Source: Jacaranda mimosifolia
Lineage: Eukaryota > Streptophyta > Magnoliopsida > Lamiales > Bignoniaceae
Direction of reading: 5' to 3'
Assembly (NCBI GenBank): GCA_018894105.1
Contig: CM032121.1
Location: forward strand, 1,365,507 to 1,429,506
Length of the DNA: 64,000 nt
In this document: piece after piece, positions 62,410-64,000 of the stretch
Position numbering within the stretch: the first letter of the stretch is position 1
Layout of the letters: every line of letters starts with the position of its first letter
Made by a program: the position numbers and the translations under genes
Notes under the pieces: generated by a model
Database searches by the model: none
Told to the model about the DNA's origin: nothing
Seen by the model: only the letters and a program-made list of their open reading frames with translations

Positions 62410-64000
62410 TTGAGGTTGCCCTCAACTAAGTCCCTTTATATTGCTTAAGTCAGCAATGGCCAAGTAAGGAAAAACTTGTATTGAAATAAATGATCTAGAA
62501 CTCAAAGAAAAATGACAAAGGATGACGTCATGACCTGTTATCGTGCGGTTTCTCCTTTATATAGAGGATAAAAGTCTACTTCTTTATGGTTCCAAGTGTC
62601 ATCTACTCGTCCACACGATCTCACCTCGATCGACGGTTATGGTTTTGGGTTATTTCTGAAGTCAGGTCGGACCCCGACCCAAATTTGAAGACGCGGATCT
62701 CTGTCCTCACATGTCCTTTTTAGCTATCTTAAAGATAAATACGTCATTTAATCGAGCAATTTATTAAATGCTCCATCAATTGGAAATAACAATTCAATCA
62801 AATATATGTATTTGATAACTATCATCAATGGTGCAAATGTGAATTGAAGTATACATTACAAATATTCTGATAGTACTATAGTACAAATAAAAAGGAATTC
62901 TGAGTTGAGACTTGATGAGAAGCAGGTTTTTCTCTTACGAAATTACATATATAATGTACTATAGTACAAATAAAAAGGAAGTGCTCTAATACCCTTAAAA
63001 ATATATGGTGGCATGGAATAAGAACGCCAAAAGTTCTACAATAAATCTAAATAAAAGTTGAAAAAATAGATACAGTTATTTTTTAAAATTAAAGATTCAA
63101 ACATAACATAAAACTTTGAATCACATTACAATCGCAGACAAAGTACTTTTCAATTATGATTTCTTTGCAAAAAAACCTTAATTAATTATGAATAGACTAA
63201 CTTAACTAGAGTTTAAGTTAATGATTGTATAAAAACTATCTGGCCCTACTTGTATAGAACTTGTGTAAAGAGTAATTAATTAAAAAGCACAAAGTGATTA
63301 ATAATAATAATTAAAAAAAATATGGCTAATTTCACTTAATATTATTTATAATTCATTTATACCAATTGATATATAGATAAATAGCCAGGTAAGGCACTGT
63401 TTGGTTTACAACAGTACAACTTATGAAAATTTGGCTTAACGCTGTATGTGCGTTTGCCTGATGTCACTGCTTCTGCATCACTCTATTAAACAAATTGAAT
63501 ATATTTTCTTAGTAAAGAAAGGTGTTGGCAAACAGTCATCATTTCATTTTTGTCTGTGTTCACCTAGGTGCCATCATGCCTGTCTCATTTTAAATTTTGA
63601 TTTGCTGTATTGTAATATGTTGAAGCATTTTAGGCTCCATTTGATATTTAACTTTTAGGGCAAATTTAAAAAAAAAAAATGATGAGTTAAAAAATATTGT
63701 TGCACCTACCTAGGGGTGGGCTTTTGGATTAGATAGGTAGGGTTCGGATAATTTGGATTAGACACTTGATTTTTTGAATAGCAATTTTAACTATTCGACG
63801 TCGATCTAAAATTATTGGTACCTGACACTTTGGGTGTCCAAATATATCGGGTACCCGTTAATTCGGGTTTGAGTATTTTTTAAATATATATATTATTTAA
63901 AAAGTCTAAAATACACTACAAGAAAATACCACTTTACTAATGGAAAATTTGTGACAAAGAAGGTTTTTTTATGTATTACTAATGAATTTGAAAAAAAAAA
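62410..64000. other. Intergenic, LTR-like patch, short direct repeat and truncated element
   Basis: About 62500-62730 is GC-richer with CTTTATATAGAGG (TATA-like) and GACGTCATGACC, and resembles LTR promoter sequence. A 25-bp direct repeat (starting GTACTATAGTAC) occurs at 62873 and 62956. From about 63711 to the window end there is sequence with GGGTACCCG and GGGTTCGGAT words typical of a decayed element, cut by the window edge. Confidence 0.4.

Noticed and set aside
1..64000. A new multi-gene biological system or metabolic gene cluster
   Set aside because: The eight genes belong to unrelated, mostly well-known families and show no shared pathway, co-orientation or duplication pattern.

Overview
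The window is nuclear DNA from a flowering plant, almost certainly a eudicot. Genes have GT-AG introns and lie in AT-rich intergenic DNA full of microsatellites and small transposon remnants. The one long uninterrupted gene is an intronless BRI1 that, from memory of the family, resembles tomato BRI1 closely, including its predicted length of 1207 residues. This suggests an asterid (lamiid: Lamiales or Solanales), but the species cannot be fixed from the sequence alone.

Layout. The left third is gene-dense. At 1-1816 (+) is the 3' part of a UBP27-like ubiquitin protease. It converges on a small secreted peptide gene of the RGF/GOLVEN/CLEL family (2159-2443, -). Three more minus-strand genes follow: an N-myristoylated CDK-like kinase of the IBS1/At1g54610 group (5146-7878), a TSL-kinase-interacting-protein-1-like gene (9390-14266), and a 207-residue conserved plant protein of unknown function (17867-20883). 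A nucleotide-sugar transporter with a 5'-UTR intron lies at 26840-29411 (+). The brassinosteroid receptor BRI1 is at 38196-41819 (+), and a WRKY13-like group IIc transcription factor is at 56757-59887 (-). Exon joins given here were read by eye. All coding joins keep frame, except that the first exons of the TKI1-like gene are uncertain.

The rest, especially 14.3-17.8, 20.9-26.8, 29.4-38 and 41.9-56.7 kb, is AT-rich intergenic DNA. It holds a family of 270-460 bp miniature elements whose ends read roughly GG-N-CCGTTTGG. Several are flanked by 3-bp TTA/TAA duplications, as in Tourist-type (PIF/Harbinger) MITEs. It also holds one 390-bp element with a 10-bp imperfect target duplication, two unrelated tandem repeats of about 183 bp, tRNA-derived SINE-like remnants, three long poly-G/poly-C tracts, and small GC-rich islets carrying ACGT-core boxes but no gene.

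The genes do not form a cluster or pathway. Brassinosteroid perception, peptide hormone signalling, kinase signalling and a WRKY regulator lie near each other as is usual in plant genomes. I found no evidence of a new multi-gene system. The most notable items are the small RGF peptide gene, the MITE family and its association with GC-rich islets, the tandem repeats, the tandem splice acceptor in the kinase gene, and the family of unknown function.
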